A stretch of DNA of 64,000 nucleotides from JAAOIF01 sp965206195 (GTDB lineage Bacteria > Pseudomonadota > Gammaproteobacteria > PS1 > Pseudothioglobaceae). The notes beneath the pieces were generated by a model. That model was not told where the DNA came from. It did no database searches and saw only the letters and a list, made by a program, of their open reading frames with translations. Positions 17,833-27,579 of the stretch are shown piece by piece. The stretch covers positions 1,054,001-1,118,000 of the forward strand of contig CBDBIZ010000011.1 of the NCBI GenBank assembly GCA_965206195.1, in the 5' to 3' direction. The translations under genes and the position numbers were made by a program. The stretch's first letter is position 1. Every line of letters starts with the position of its first letter.

Positions 17833-18716
17833 ATTGCTTTCACAGCCATGCGTTCGATTACTACATCATCTAGCATTTCCCTATCTTCTTGTGTTTTCAA
17901 CAAACACACTAACGAGTTTTTAACCGCTTCAAGATTATCATCCAATGAATTAATATTAAGACACACCAGTGCGGCGGCCCAATCAAGTGTTTCTGCTACC
18001 CCAGGATTTTTGCGTAAATCAATACGACGCAAGTTTTGTACAAAGGCGACGACCTGACGTGAAAGTTGCTGACCAATATTTGGTAAATGCGTGTTAATAA
18101 TGCGTAACTCCCTGTCGAAATTAGGATAATCAACATAATGGTACAAGCAACGCCTGCGTAGTGCGTCACTCAATTCACGAGTGCCATTTGAAGTTAGTAT
18201 AACATAAGGTTTACTAACCGCTTTCAATGTCCCTAATTCTGGCACACTAACTTGAAAATCCGAAAGAATTTCCAGCAAATAAGCCTCAAACTCCTCGTCA
18301 GCACGATCAATTTCGTCAATCAGAAGTACTGGCGTTTTTACTTGGCTAATAGCCTGCAATAATGGTCGTTTTAGCAGATATTTTTCACTAAATATTTGTT
18401 GCTCGGCATTTTCTAGGTTGAAATCACCTTGCTCCATTAATTTTATTGTAAGAAGTTGATGTTGATAATTCCATTCATAAATTGCAGTATTAACATCTAG
18501 CCCTTCGTAACACTGCAGGCGGATTAACGAACAGTCAAAAACTCTGGATAATGCTTTACTGCTTTCTGTTTTACCGACCCCTGCTTCTCCCTCTAACAAC
18601 AGTGGCCGTCTAAGCTCTTTCATAAGTACAAGTGATGAAACTAAACCTCGTTCCGCAATATAGTTCGCCTGTGATAATTGTAGTTGGAACGAATTAATCT
18701 GATCAGGTACACTCAT
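17829..18716 (-). CDS. coxD: CoxD-like MoxR-family AAA+ ATPase
   Basis: 295 residues. Walker A GEAGVGKTESSKAL at about 39-50, Walker B PVLLIDEIDRADEEFEAYLL, sensor LTSNGTRELSDALRRRCLYHYVDYP. In Afipia (Oligotropha) carboxidovorans CoxD is needed for sulfuration and copper insertion into CODH. Here it follows coxG with a 46-base gap and overlaps coxE. Confidence 0.88.
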   Translation of the reverse strand: MSVPDQINSFQLQLSQANYIAERGLVSSLVLMKELRRPLLLEGEAGVGKTESSKALSRVFDCSLIRLQCYEGLDVNTAIYEWNYQHQLLTIKLMEQGDFNLENAEQQIFSEKYLLKRPLLQAISQVKTPVLLIDEIDRADEEFEAYLLEILSDFQVSVPELGTLKAVSKPYVILTSNGTRELSDALRRRCLYHYVDYPNFDRELRIINTHLPNIGQQLSRQVVAFVQNLRRIDLRKNPGVAETLDWAAALVCLNINSLDDNLEAVKNSLVCLLKTQEDREMLDDVVIERMAVKAI

Positions 18717-18762
18717 AAATAATCTCTTATTACTAAATCAAGTAAATAATTACCGCTCAATA

Positions 18763-19341
18763 TCATTTATGAAACAGATTTTTAAAGTAGTTAATAAAAA
18801 GAGACCATGCAAATGCCAAACCGTTTAACTCTTTTGGTTGTTTGGCGATAGCTTTAGCTGCTTCTTTGGCTTTGCTACCTTTGCCCATAGCAACTACATT
18901 GTTAGCAAAATTTTTACCAAATCGATTAAGAATCTGGTCCGCTACCTGTGTCATTAGGCGACCACCAAAGTTAGCAATCTTGCCTATAACAGTAACGGTA
19001 GCAACGCCCACTAACTCAACCTTGCCTCTATCTCCAGTGCGCACTGTAGCTGTCAAATCCATTTCTGCAGATGATGTGCCTTTAGTGTCTTGACCCTTGC
19101 CAACAAAGTGTATAAACTGCTCACTAGTATTTACATCTAGAATTTCAATACTACCATCAAAAATCATTGTGGCTGGTCCAACCTTACTCTTCACCCTTCC
19201 ATTGTAATTTTTGTCATCAGTCTGCTCAATAATCTCAGCACCTGGCATACAACTAGCTACACCCCTTATATTTTGCAAAAACACCCAAGTATCTTCAGCA
19301 GAACCATTAATTTCAAAGACTTTATTTAGTTCAATCTTCAC
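18763..19341 (-). CDS. coxG: CoxG-like SRPBCC protein
   Basis: 192 residues. FEINGSAEDTWVFLQNIRGVASCMPGAEI and GRVKSKVGPATMIFDGSIEI are the CoxG signature, and a hydrophobic C-terminal segment (LAFAWSLFINYFKNLF) may attach it to the membrane. CoxG is thought to anchor CODH to the cytoplasmic membrane and pass electrons to quinone. It is 9 bases downstream of coxL. In the classical cox order coxG comes later, so the gene order M-S-L-G-D-E-F is rearranged. Confidence 0.88.
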   Translation of the reverse strand: MKIELNKVFEINGSAEDTWVFLQNIRGVASCMPGAEIIEQTDDKNYNGRVKSKVGPATMIFDGSIEILDVNTSEQFIHFVGKGQDTKGTSSAEMDLTATVRTGDRGKVELVGVATVTVIGKIANFGGRLMTQVADQILNRFGKNFANNVVAMGKGSKAKEAAKAIAKQPKELNGLAFAWSLFINYFKNLFHK

Positions 19342-19350
19342 AACCCTCTG

Positions 19351-21756
19351 CTATTTGTGTGAATCTAGACCCAAATCATGAGACTGCTGCCAAACTCGGA
19401 ATGCAGAGTGTGGCATATTCATATGCGTAACCCCTAAGTGTGAAAACGCATCCACCACAGCTGAAGTAAAGGTTGGAATACTTCCTACATGTGACGATTC
19501 AGCGACACCCTTAGCACCCAGAGGATGATGAGGAGACGGTGTTACCGTGTAGTCCGTTTCCCAATGCGGTGTCTCCATCGTCGTTGGCAGGAAGTAATCC
19601 ATCAAACTGTTACCTTCTATATTCCCTTCTTCGTCAAACGAAAGTTCTTGCCCCATGGCAACGGCGAAACCTTCAGTTAAACCACCATGAATCTGACCAT
19701 CAATAATCATCGGATTGATGCGTGTGCCACAGTCGTCTAGTGCATAGAAGCGACGCACCTTCGTCTCACCTGAATACTTGTCTATATCAACTACACACAG
19801 ATAGGCACCAAAGGGATAGGTATATTCTGGTGGATCGTAGTAATCCACCGATTCCATACCCGGCTCCATGCCTTCTGGCACATTGTTATACGCCGCCCAA
19901 GCAATCTCTTTCATGGTTTTTTCTTGACCAGGTACACCCTTGACCTTGAACCGGTCTATATCCCATTCCAGATCGTTTTCGCTAACCTCGAGCAAATGAG
20001 CAGCGATTTTTACTGCCTTGGCCTTAATTTTGCGAGCAGCCACCGCAGTGGCAGCGGCACCAACTGGCGTGGTTCGCGAACCATAGGTCCCAAGCCCGTA
20101 GGGTGCTGTATCGGTATCACCTTCCTCAATCTGGATATCTTCAGAAGGAATGCCGAGTTCGGTGGCAATAATCTGTGCATAGGTCGTTTCATGACCCTGA
20201 CCTTGGGTTATGGTACCCATGCGTGCAATCACACTGCCTGTGGGATGTATACGAATTTCAGCGCTATCAAACATACCCACGCCGAGGATGTCACAGGACT
20301 TACTGGGACCAGCACCGACGATCTCTGTAAAGGTTACGATGCCGATACCCATCAACTCGCCCTTCGCACGCTTTTCCTCTTGTTCCTTGCGCAACGCCTT
20401 ATAGTCAACAGCGTCGAGTACCTTGTTAAGTGCAGTGTGATAGTCACCACTGTCTAAGTTGGCTCCCAGTGATGTCGCATAGGGGAACTGTTCCGGTTTG
20501 ACGAAGTTGCGTAACCGGATCTCGGCTTTGTCAATATTCAGCTTTTGTGCCAGCACATCCATCATGCGTTCAATAACATACACCGCCTCGGCAACACGGA
20601 AGGAACAACGATAGGCAACACCACCTGGTGCCTTATTGGTATATACTCCGTCCACTCTCGCGTAGGCATTAGGTATATCGTAGGAGCCTGTGCAGATATG
20701 AAACATACCAGCGGGAAATTTTGTCGGATCAGCACAGGAGTCAAACGCCCCGTGGTCTGCGAGAACATTGACTCTCAGTGCCTTGATCCGACCGTCTTTG
20801 TCCGCGGCCAACTCGCCGGTCATGTGGTAATCGCGCGCGAAACCAGTCGTGGTCAGATTTTCGATACGGCTCTCTATCCATTTGACCGGACGACCTAAAA
20901 CAATAGACGCCACGATGGCTACAACATAGCCTGGATAGATCGGCACCTTGTTACCGAAACCACCACCAATATCGGGTGAAATAATCCGCACCTTGCTTTC
21001 AGCAATGCCGGACAGCATCGACACCACAGTGCGTACAATATGGGGTGCCTGCGAGGTAACATAGGCAAGTAGTTTGCCGTTGATTTTGTCAAAGGATGCT
21101 GTACATCCGCAGGTTTCCAACGGACAGGGATGAACGCGTTGATAGAACATATCTTCCTTGACAGTAACTTCCGCTTCATTAAACACACGGTCAGTGGCGT
21201 CTTTATCGCCAACATCCCAGGTGAAAATATGGTTATCATGCAGACGCTTACTGTGAGCTCCGTCCATTTTATCCACCAGATCTTCGCGTAAAATTGGGGC
21301 GTCCGCCTCCATTGCTTTGTGCGGGTCAACTAATACAGGTAATTGCTCATATTCAACCTTTACCAAGGAAACGGCGTCAGCAGCAATATAGCGGTCATCT
21401 GCAATCACAACTGCTACTTCCTGCATTTGAAAATGTACTTTTTCGTCAGCTAGAACAGCCTGCACATCACCAGCAAGCGTAGGCATCCAATGCAAACTAA
21501 GTGGCTTAAGATCATCTGCAGTCAAAACCGCGTGTACACCTGGTAATGCTAATGCTTCAGATTTATCAATAGAGATAATACGTGCGTGAGCATAGGGACT
21601 GCGTACAATCTCAGCATGTAACATTCCCGGTAACTTAATATCATCTACATAATTTCCTTTCCCTTGAATGAAGCGAGGGTCTTCTTTTCGTTTTCGTGAA
21701 CTACCAATACCTTGAAGTTTGTTCTCGCGTTCGATATTTTCATCAACTGTAGCCAT
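19351..21756 (-). CDS. coxL: Aerobic CO dehydrogenase large (Mo) subunit, form I
   Basis: 801 residues, matching form I CoxL (about 800-810). It oxidises CO to CO2 at a Mo-S-Cu centre. The diagnostic active-site loop AYRCSFR of form I is present at residues 381-387; form II enzymes have AYRGAGR there. Other conserved parts are GSSRKRKEDPRFIQGKGNYVDD at the start (first 20 residues of that run shown only in part), GGGFGNK (about 264-270), GQGHETTYAQI and HHPLGAKGVAESSHVGSIP with the catalytic Glu near the C terminus. It sits 11 bases after coxS. The GC content is visibly higher than in the flanking genes, hinting at acquisition or strong codon selection. Confidence 0.95.
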   Translation of the reverse strand: MATVDENIERENKLQGIGSSRKRKEDPRFIQGKGNYVDDIKLPGMLHAEIVRSPYAHARIISIDKSEALALPGVHAVLTADDLKPLSLHWMPTLAGDVQAVLADEKVHFQMQEVAVVIADDRYIAADAVSLVKVEYEQLPVLVDPHKAMEADAPILREDLVDKMDGAHSKRLHDNHIFTWDVGDKDATDRVFNEAEVTVKEDMFYQRVHPCPLETCGCTASFDKINGKLLAYVTSQAPHIVRTVVSMLSGIAESKVRIISPDIGGGFGNKVPIYPGYVVAIVASIVLGRPVKWIESRIENLTTTGFARDYHMTGELAADKDGRIKALRVNVLADHGAFDSCADPTKFPAGMFHICTGSYDIPNAYARVDGVYTNKAPGGVAYRCSFRVAEAVYVIERMMDVLAQKLNIDKAEIRLRNFVKPEQFPYATSLGANLDSGDYHTALNKVLDAVDYKALRKEQEEKRAKGELMGIGIVTFTEIVGAGPSKSCDILGVGMFDSAEIRIHPTGSVIARMGTITQGQGHETTYAQIIATELGIPSEDIQIEEGDTDTAPYGLGTYGSRTTPVGAAATAVAARKIKAKAVKIAAHLLEVSENDLEWDIDRFKVKGVPGQEKTMKEIAWAAYNNVPEGMEPGMESVDYYDPPEYTYPFGAYLCVVDIDKYSGETKVRRFYALDDCGTRINPMIIDGQIHGGLTEGFAVAMGQELSFDEEGNIEGNSLMDYFLPTTMETPHWETDYTVTPSPHHPLGAKGVAESSHVGSIPTFTSAVVDAFSHLGVTHMNMPHSAFRVWQQSHDLGLDSHK

Positions 21757-21767
21757 TTTTACTCTCC

Positions 21768-22244
21768 TTATGTAGTCTGTAGTTTATCAGCTGCATATTG
21801 AACAGCTTTAATAATATTTTGGTATCCAGTACATCGACATAAGTTGCCAGACATTCCTATGCGAATCTCCTCTTCAGTTGGATTTGGATTTTCTTGGAGA
21901 AATCGGTAAGATCTCATTAACATCCCTGGCGTGCAGAAACCGCACTGTAAACCATGTTCTTGCATAAAGGCTTCCTGCACTGGATGTAATTCACCATTAT
22001 TAGCCAACCCCTCAACAGTCAACACCTCAGCACCCTCTACCTGAACAGTTAATATAGTACATGACTTGACTGAATGTCCGTTTATATCTATTGTACAGAC
22101 ACCACAATGGGATGTTTCACAGCCTGTATGACTACCGGTTTGCATTAATTGCTCTCGTAATGTATGAATCAGTAGTTCACGAGGTTCCACAAGTACATCA
22201 ACCTGCTGAGTGTTTAATTTAAAAGAAACTGCTATTTTTTTCAT
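21768..22244 (-). CDS. coxS: Aerobic CO dehydrogenase small subunit (2x [2Fe-2S])
   Basis: 158 residues. Plant-type ferredoxin cluster: C-x4-C-x2-C in CETSHCGVC with a fourth Cys in VKSC. Second, four-helix cluster: CGFCTPGM and CRCTGYQNI. It carries electrons from the Mo site in CoxL to FAD in CoxM. It is shorter than CoxS of carboxydotrophs by only a few residues. It lies 47 bases after coxM. Confidence 0.95.
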   Translation of the reverse strand: MKKIAVSFKLNTQQVDVLVEPRELLIHTLREQLMQTGSHTGCETSHCGVCTIDINGHSVKSCTILTVQVEGAEVLTVEGLANNGELHPVQEAFMQEHGLQCGFCTPGMLMRSYRFLQENPNPTEEEIRIGMSGNLCRCTGYQNIIKAVQYAADKLQTT

Positions 22245-22291
22245 CTTTGACTCCCGCTAATTTGAATAAACTATTATTTTTTTTATCATTG

Positions 22292-23155
22292 TTATCCTGT
22301 CGCCCTATGCAAGGCTGTGCGAATTGCACGTCTAGTCATCTCACCTGCCATATGGGTCTTATACTCAATATTGCCACGTAAGTCCTCAACTGGATCACAT
22401 ATCGCCATAGCTTTTTGTGCCGCCTGTTCAATCAGTGCATCATCAATAACTTTTCCAGTCAATAACGTTTCAACTTCTTCAGCCTTGAGAGCGTTTTGAC
22501 CAACATTAGTCATTGCAATGTTAATACTAGAACAAATATCCCCATCAAGTGAAAGTATAACAGCCGTAGCTGTCGTGGCGAAATCCCCTGCCTTACGCTT
22601 AAATTTAGTATAAGAATAACCAGTGTTTGCAGGTAAAATAGGAATTTGAATTTCTTTGAGAATCTCATTCTCGCCCAGTTCAGTCCAATAAGCTCCCAAG
22701 AAGAAACTACTCGCAGGAATAACGCGCTCACCATTAGAACTCGCCAGCACAAACATTGCATTCAGTGCTATCATAATAGCAGGATGATCATTTCCAGGGT
22801 CGCCATGTGCGATGTTACCGCCTATTGTGCCGCGATTACGCACTTGTGGGTCTGCAATTAATTTCGCTGCCTCTGGAATTATCGGGCATTTTTGTATTAG
22901 TAAATCTGAATTTATTAATTCACTCTCTGTGGTCATTGCACCGATATGGATTTTTCCGCCCACTTCACTAATGCCTTTTAATTCATCTACACCGTTAATA
23001 TCAATAAGATGGGATGGCTCAGAAAAGCGAAGCTTCATCATTGGTAGTAGGCTGTGCCCACCCGCCAAAATTTTCGCTTCATCATTCTCGCTCATTAGTT
23101 TAAATATATTATCTATTGTGGATGGTGCGTGATACTCAAACTGCTCTGTAATCAT
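22292..23155 (-). CDS. coxM: Aerobic CO dehydrogenase medium (FAD) subunit
   Basis: 287 residues. FAD_binding_5 domain with ILAGGHSLLPMMKLRFSEP (about 32-50) and RNRGTIGGNIAHGDPGNDHP (about 107-126), the two FAD pyrophosphate loops of xanthine-dehydrogenase-type medium subunits, and a CO_deh_flav_C domain after about 178. It is the first gene of the minus-strand cox run, so the promoter should lie just upstream at about 23160-23260. Confidence 0.95.
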   Translation of the reverse strand: MITEQFEYHAPSTIDNIFKLMSENDEAKILAGGHSLLPMMKLRFSEPSHLIDINGVDELKGISEVGGKIHIGAMTTESELINSDLLIQKCPIIPEAAKLIADPQVRNRGTIGGNIAHGDPGNDHPAIMIALNAMFVLASSNGERVIPASSFFLGAYWTELGENEILKEIQIPILPANTGYSYTKFKRKAGDFATTATAVILSLDGDICSSINIAMTNVGQNALKAEEVETLLTGKVIDDALIEQAAQKAMAICDPVEDLRGNIEYKTHMAGEMTRRAIRTALHRATG

Positions 23156-23206
23156 AATGCCTCCTTAAGCCGGGTGTTGTAAGTGTTAGTGTTGATTATA
23201 TGTTAA

Positions 23207-23249
23207 TACCTTATCTTATACTGTCTCATTTTATACTACCTTATCTTAT
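23207..23249 (-). promoter_or_regulatory. Direct repeat TACCTTATCTTA upstream of coxM
   Basis: TACCTTATCTTAT occurs at 23207-23219 and again at 23237-23249, exactly 30 bases (about three helical turns) apart, 50-95 bases before the coxM start. The spacing puts both copies on one face of DNA and in the likely promoter region, so they could bind a regulator of the cox genes. No cox-type regulator gene is in view. Confidence 0.45.
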
Positions 23250-23981
23250 TATCTGAAGCAAGACAATTTCACTAAATCGCCTATTTTTTTGTAGTTGGGA
23301 GGTTTCTACATGTTTAACCTTCATGCAGTGCAAGTCAATAACAGAATTTCCAAAAAATAAGCCAGACTTTCTCGGATAATTTTCTAAAATTTTAGGGAAT
23401 TATATATTTAATTCCACCAACCCACCCCAATCAATCTTTTATAAGCCAATCTCTTACTAATACCGCCTATAATCATATTATCAATCCCAAGTATGTATCT
23501 TAACATTGACTTGGTTTAACCTAAAAACAAACTCATCAGCAGAATGATTAATCATTATTTGTGTGTCGTATCGGCTGATTTGTGTAATACTTGTCCCGTA
23601 AGTTCTCCCTGCTTAGTTGGGTTATGGTATTATCAGTTTTTTAGAAAACCCGCTTAAGTTGTTGTGTGGGACTAAGCAGTTAAACAAATGCCAAATGTAG
23701 CACATTTAGAAAAATTAAATACCGATCAAAGACAGTTGTTTTTTTACAGACTTGCTCAGTTTGCAAACCCAAACCCAATCTGCTTTGACTCAACTTGCTC
23801 CGATAGAGTATGAGCAATAAAGTCGCTGTGTGTTTGTTGTTAGCGGGTGTGGGTGAGCTGTTGGTGGTGAGTGAAATGGTCACTTATGCTTTAGCAGGTT
23901 CTGCTATTCGTAAAAAATTAGCCCCATCTTGACGCCCATTCAAGAGGCTTTGAATGTTTTAACCTAGTAGTAATACCATTT
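23250..23981. other. Gap between the divergent cox and moeA genes
   Basis: No confirmed gene. Two short + strand frames (about 23688-23816, MPNVAHLEKLNTDQRQLFFY..., and 23819-23932, with LLAGVGELLVVSEM) look like broken coding pieces of unknown family. The rest is AT-rich and should hold the moeA promoter. Confidence 0.3.
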
Positions 23982-25196
23982 ATGTCTGAGACTTGTTTCC
24001 CTAAAAATAACCCCATGCTCAGTGTGCAAGAAGCACTTAAGGTGTTATTGTCTCATGCTCATTGTCAGTTGGATACCCAAACCATTCCCATTGAAGCATC
24101 TTTAGGGCGTATTGTTGCACAAGATGTGCGTTCAGTCCTACATATTCCCCCACAGGATAATACTGCCATGGACGGCTATACCTTTAATGGGGCGGATTTT
24201 GATGGTAGCCCTTTACCTATTAGTGGGCGAATTTGTGCAGGGGATGTAGTCACACCCTTGATGACTGGCACAGCCGTGCAGATTTTTACAGGTGCACAAA
24301 TTCCAATCGGGGCAGATACGGTTGTGCCTGAAGAAATTACCGAGGTGATTGGTACTCAGGTGGAGATATTTGGCAAACCAATTGCAGGGCAGTATATTCG
24401 TCGGCAGGGCGAAGATGTTAAAATTGGCGATATTGTGCTGAAAAAAGGCAAATCCATTCGCGCTCAAGAAATGGGGCTATTGGCTGCTTTAGGACAAAGC
24501 ACCGTGGTAGTTTATCAACGCCTTAAAGTGGCTATTTTTTCTACTGGTAATGAATTAGTGAATCCTGATAAAACATTAAAAGTAGGGCAAATTTATAATT
24601 CTAATCGTTATACCTTATTGGGTTTGTTACAAAGTCTGCCGATTGAGGTATTAGATTTTGGCATTGTAGCAGATGATTTTCAGGCAACCCAAAAGATGCT
24701 ACAACAAACCAGTGCTCAAGCAGATTTGATTATTTCCAATGGGGGAGTTTCTGTTGGGCAAGAAGACCATATTAAAGCCGCTTTAGCAAGTATTGGACAA
24801 CTGATGATGTGGAAAGTACGCATGAAACCAGGTAAACCTTTGGCGTTTGGCAAAATTGGTCAGGCGTTTTTTATGGGTTTGCCAGGTAATCCTGTGTCTG
24901 TTTTTGCGGTGTTTAATTTATTTGTCCGACCTTTTATCACTCAACAAATTGGGCAAATTCCTAGCCCATTATTGCAATACCAACAAACCTCAGGGTTTGA
25001 CTGGCTCAAAACGGGCGATAGACGCGAGTATTTGCGTGCCAAAGTGGTGGATAATGAGGTCATTATTTACCCCAACCAAAGTTCAGGTGTGCTCAGCTCT
25101 ACTTCATGGGCGCAGGGGTTTTGTGTGATTATGGAGGGCACAACGATTAAAAAAGGCGACCCCATTACTTTTATCCCGTTTAGCCAATGGCATTAG
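23982..25196 (+). CDS. moeA: Molybdopterin molybdenumtransferase
   Basis: 404 residues, normal for MoeA, which inserts molybdate into adenylated molybdopterin. Motifs: QDNTAMDGYTFNGADF (about 58-72), IFTGAQIPIGADTVVPEE, RRQGEDVKIGDIVLKKG, VAIFSTGNELVNPDKTLKVG, ISNGGVSVGQEDHIKAAL and GKPLAFGKIG...FFMGLPGNPVSVF. It stands before the moaC remnant and moaA and is probably required by the CO dehydrogenase. No strong ribosome binding site is visible. Confidence 0.96.
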   Translation: MSETCFPKNNPMLSVQEALKVLLSHAHCQLDTQTIPIEASLGRIVAQDVRSVLHIPPQDNTAMDGYTFNGADFDGSPLPISGRICAGDVVTPLMTGTAVQIFTGAQIPIGADTVVPEEITEVIGTQVEIFGKPIAGQYIRRQGEDVKIGDIVLKKGKSIRAQEMGLLAALGQSTVVVYQRLKVAIFSTGNELVNPDKTLKVGQIYNSNRYTLLGLLQSLPIEVLDFGIVADDFQATQKMLQQTSAQADLIISNGGVSVGQEDHIKAALASIGQLMMWKVRMKPGKPLAFGKIGQAFFMGLPGNPVSVFAVFNLFVRPFITQQIGQIPSPLLQYQQTSGFDWLKTGDRREYLRAKVVDNEVIIYPNQSSGVLSSTSWAQGFCVIMEGTTIKKGDPITFIPFSQWH

Positions 25197-25276
25197 TTGA
25201 TAACATTAACTTAGAGAGACCTTATATATAACAAGCAATAAATTAACCCATAATCAACCAACACAGCGAAGCCAAA

Positions 25277-25477
25277 ATGGTAGATGTTGCTGATAAAACA
25301 TCCACTAAACGCACCGCAGCTGCCAATAGTTTTATTCAAATGAATAACATTGTGCTGGATTTGATTGAATCAGGCAGACACAAAAAAGGCGATGTGTTGG
25401 CAACAGCACGCAATGAGTATTCTGCCATTGTGTTCAAACCTAGCAATCTTGGTGCTTGGATTCATGACTTGATATAG
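25277..25477 (+). pseudogene. moaC: moaC 5' remnant
   Basis: The first about 46 residues match MoaC (MVDVADKTSTKRTAAANSF, then LDLIESGRHKKGDVLATAR), the cyclic pyranopterin monophosphate synthase of about 160 residues. After that the similarity stops and the frame ends at residue 66. The catalytic KxxK and the His-rich core of MoaC are absent, so this copy cannot work. A functional moaC must exist elsewhere if Moco is made. Confidence 0.85.
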
Positions 25478-25888
25478 ATCATCAAATAACTTGCCATAAA
25501 TATCATGGATACCATTGGTGACTCTGCTAGTTTTTTTTAACCCTCTTATGTCTAATTGGTAATCTTGTGTGTCATAGTTTGATGATTTTTTAGGGCTGTG
25601 GTGTAGCTTGTTCTCTATTGTGTGTTTGATAGAGGTTGTTAGTATTCTTAGGTCAGCTAATTTTGTTTGACTGTGAGCAACACCGATATGTTTTATTATT
25701 TTTTATTTTCGGAAACGCGGTGGTCTTTGCAGAAGTCGGGTAATACCGTTTTAAGATCGCTATATACCCATTGCCCTTAAGATGCAGGCCTGCAACCTTT
25801 AATGTCAGTCTTTCAAATTATTTTACTCTACAGCTTAAAGTCGTTTCAGTATACAATGATTGTTTTAAGTTTTATTAAAAAACAGACC
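25478..25888. other. Gap before moaA
   Basis: No recognisable gene on either strand. It probably holds the debris that replaced the 3' part of moaC, plus the moaA promoter. The open frame does extend upstream of moaA to 25802 but lacks conserved MoaA sequence. Confidence 0.35.
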
Positions 25889-26881
25889 ATGTCCTTATTG
25901 GATGCCCATCAAAGGCAAATCAACTATCTAAGAGTTTCAGTAACCGACCACTGTAATTATCGATGTCACTATTGCCGTCCTGAAGACGATAAAACTCTGA
26001 GCACTAGAGATGAGATATTATCTTATGAAGAGATTGTGCGTGTGGTTAATATTTTTGCGACACTAGGGGTCTACAAGGTGCGTCTAACAGGGGGTGAGCC
26101 ACTTTTACGTAAGGATATTGTTAAATTGGTGGGGTTAATTAACGCCAACCCAAACATTCAAGACATTCCTCTATCAACCAATGCCCACTTATTGGAAAAA
26201 TACGCCAAACCACTTTATGACGCAGGGGTTAATCGGGCCAACATATCTATTGATTCTTTGGATGAAACTCGTTTTAGAACCATTACCCGTGGGGGTGATT
26301 TAAACAAAGTTTTACAAGGTATTGATGCTGCTATTGCGGTGGGTATGAGTCCCATAAAACTCAATATGGTGGTGATGCGGTGGGTGAATGATGATGAAAT
26401 TGAGGCTATGGTTGATTTTGCCATTAGCAAGGGCATAGAGGTGCGTTTTATTGAAACCATGCCGATTGGACAATCAGGTATTGAAGCGCTATCACAACAT
26501 TACACCCAAGCACAAATTGAGACACGCTTACAAGCATATCTGCCCAACCAATTAACCGCCACACCAAGCGCCCCTAGTGATGGTCCTGCACAAAATTTAC
26601 ATATTGCCAATACTAATTCAAACATTGGGGTTATTTCTGCGGTGTCTAATCATTTTTGTGCCACTTGTAATCGCCTAAGGTTAACCGCCAAGGGTTTGTT
26701 GATATTATGTCTAGGGCAAGAAAACAGCTTATCCCTGAGAGATTTGTTGCGTGCTGGAAAAACCGATGAGCAAATTCGCCAAGCAATTATTAAGGCGGTA
26801 CAACTCAAACCTGAAAAACATGATTTTGTTGAAAATCTCAACAATATTGAGTTACGCAATATGGTAGAAATGGGGGGTTGA
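25889..26881 (+). CDS. moaA: GTP 3',8-cyclase (radical SAM)
   Basis: 330 residues from ATG 25889, chosen because conserved MoaA sequence (SLLDAHQRQINYLRVSVTD) begins there; the frame is open 29 codons further upstream. It makes the first Moco intermediate from GTP. Radical SAM motif CNYRCHYC, LTGGEPLLRKD, STNAHLLEKYA, ISIDSLDETRF, second cluster CATCNRLRLTAKGLLILCLG, and the essential C-terminal Gly-Gly (VEMGG). The catalytic set is complete. Confidence 0.95.
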   Translation: MSLLDAHQRQINYLRVSVTDHCNYRCHYCRPEDDKTLSTRDEILSYEEIVRVVNIFATLGVYKVRLTGGEPLLRKDIVKLVGLINANPNIQDIPLSTNAHLLEKYAKPLYDAGVNRANISIDSLDETRFRTITRGGDLNKVLQGIDAAIAVGMSPIKLNMVVMRWVNDDEIEAMVDFAISKGIEVRFIETMPIGQSGIEALSQHYTQAQIETRLQAYLPNQLTATPSAPSDGPAQNLHIANTNSNIGVISAVSNHFCATCNRLRLTAKGLLILCLGQENSLSLRDLLRAGKTDEQIRQAIIKAVQLKPEKHDFVENLNNIELRNMVEMGG

Positions 26882-26887
26882 TCAGCC

Positions 26888-27140
26888 ATGAGTAGTTGTA
26901 TTAAAATTGCCACTCAATCATCAGATTTTGATGTTAGTGCCGTTAAGCCCAATTAACAAAAAATCATCTAAATGTGGGCGGCTCTGTTTCTTTTGTAGGC
27001 TATGTGCGCAACAACACATAACAAACCTTATCCAGCCTAGAGTTAGAACGCTACGCAGGCATGACTGAAAAAGTCATTGAAAAAATTATTAAAACAGCCC
27101 ATCAGCGTTAGGATATTCAAAAAACCTGTGTCATTTGCAG
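26888..27140 (+). pseudogene. moaE: moaE remnant, interrupted by an IS30-type fragment
   Basis: Starts MSSCIKIATQSSDFDVSAV, then a stop; in another frame VGGSVSFVGYVRNNT, a stop, SLELERYAGMTEKVIEKIIKTAHQR, a TAG where Trp is expected, and DIQKTCVI. These are consecutive pieces of the large subunit of molybdopterin synthase. Similarity ends at about 27138, where the reverse-strand IS30 transposase sequence begins; the C-terminal third with the catalytic Lys region is missing. Confidence 0.85.
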
Positions 27141-27575
27141 TTTTGTGTTTAATTGGCAATGCGAGGTAAAGCCTACTTTTTCCCTCAGCAAGGGTGGCAA
27201 AACCACCTTTATGCCCCTTACCAATCACCAAGTCAACCTCCCCAGTTGCCAAGGCGAGAACGATTATCTACAATAGCAGGTCGTTCATCTATATTAACCC
27301 TACCTGGTATCCTTTGTAATCATTCTTATCATAGCGTTTGCGGTACTTTTTATGCTGATGGCGCAGGTATTGATAAAGTTCGCCGCCTATCGCTTTGTTT
27401 TGCAAAACAAAGCGATAGGCGGTTTCAGTGGCGATATGCGTATTTTTTTCTAATTTCAACCGATGAACAATTTGCTCAGGATTCCAGTAGGGTTTGATTT
27501 TTGGGTGATGTAGGCTTTAACGGTATCGGTTAATTTGATAGTCTTGTTTTTGTGTCTTAAGACTGGTTCGATCTT
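27137..27575 (-). pseudogene. IS30-family transposase remnant
   Basis: On the minus strand, pieces of one transposase: TDTVKAYITQKSNPYWNPEQ, ETAYRFVLQNKAIGGELYQY, YKGYQGRVNIDERPAIVDNR, then after a frame change EVDLVIGKGHKGGFATLAEG and KSRLYLALPIKHKTAN. The DERPAIV...GKGHKGA region is diagnostic of IS30. The C-terminal DDE half is missing and its broken end coincides with the moaE break. Confidence 0.85.
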
Positions 27576-27579
27576 AATG

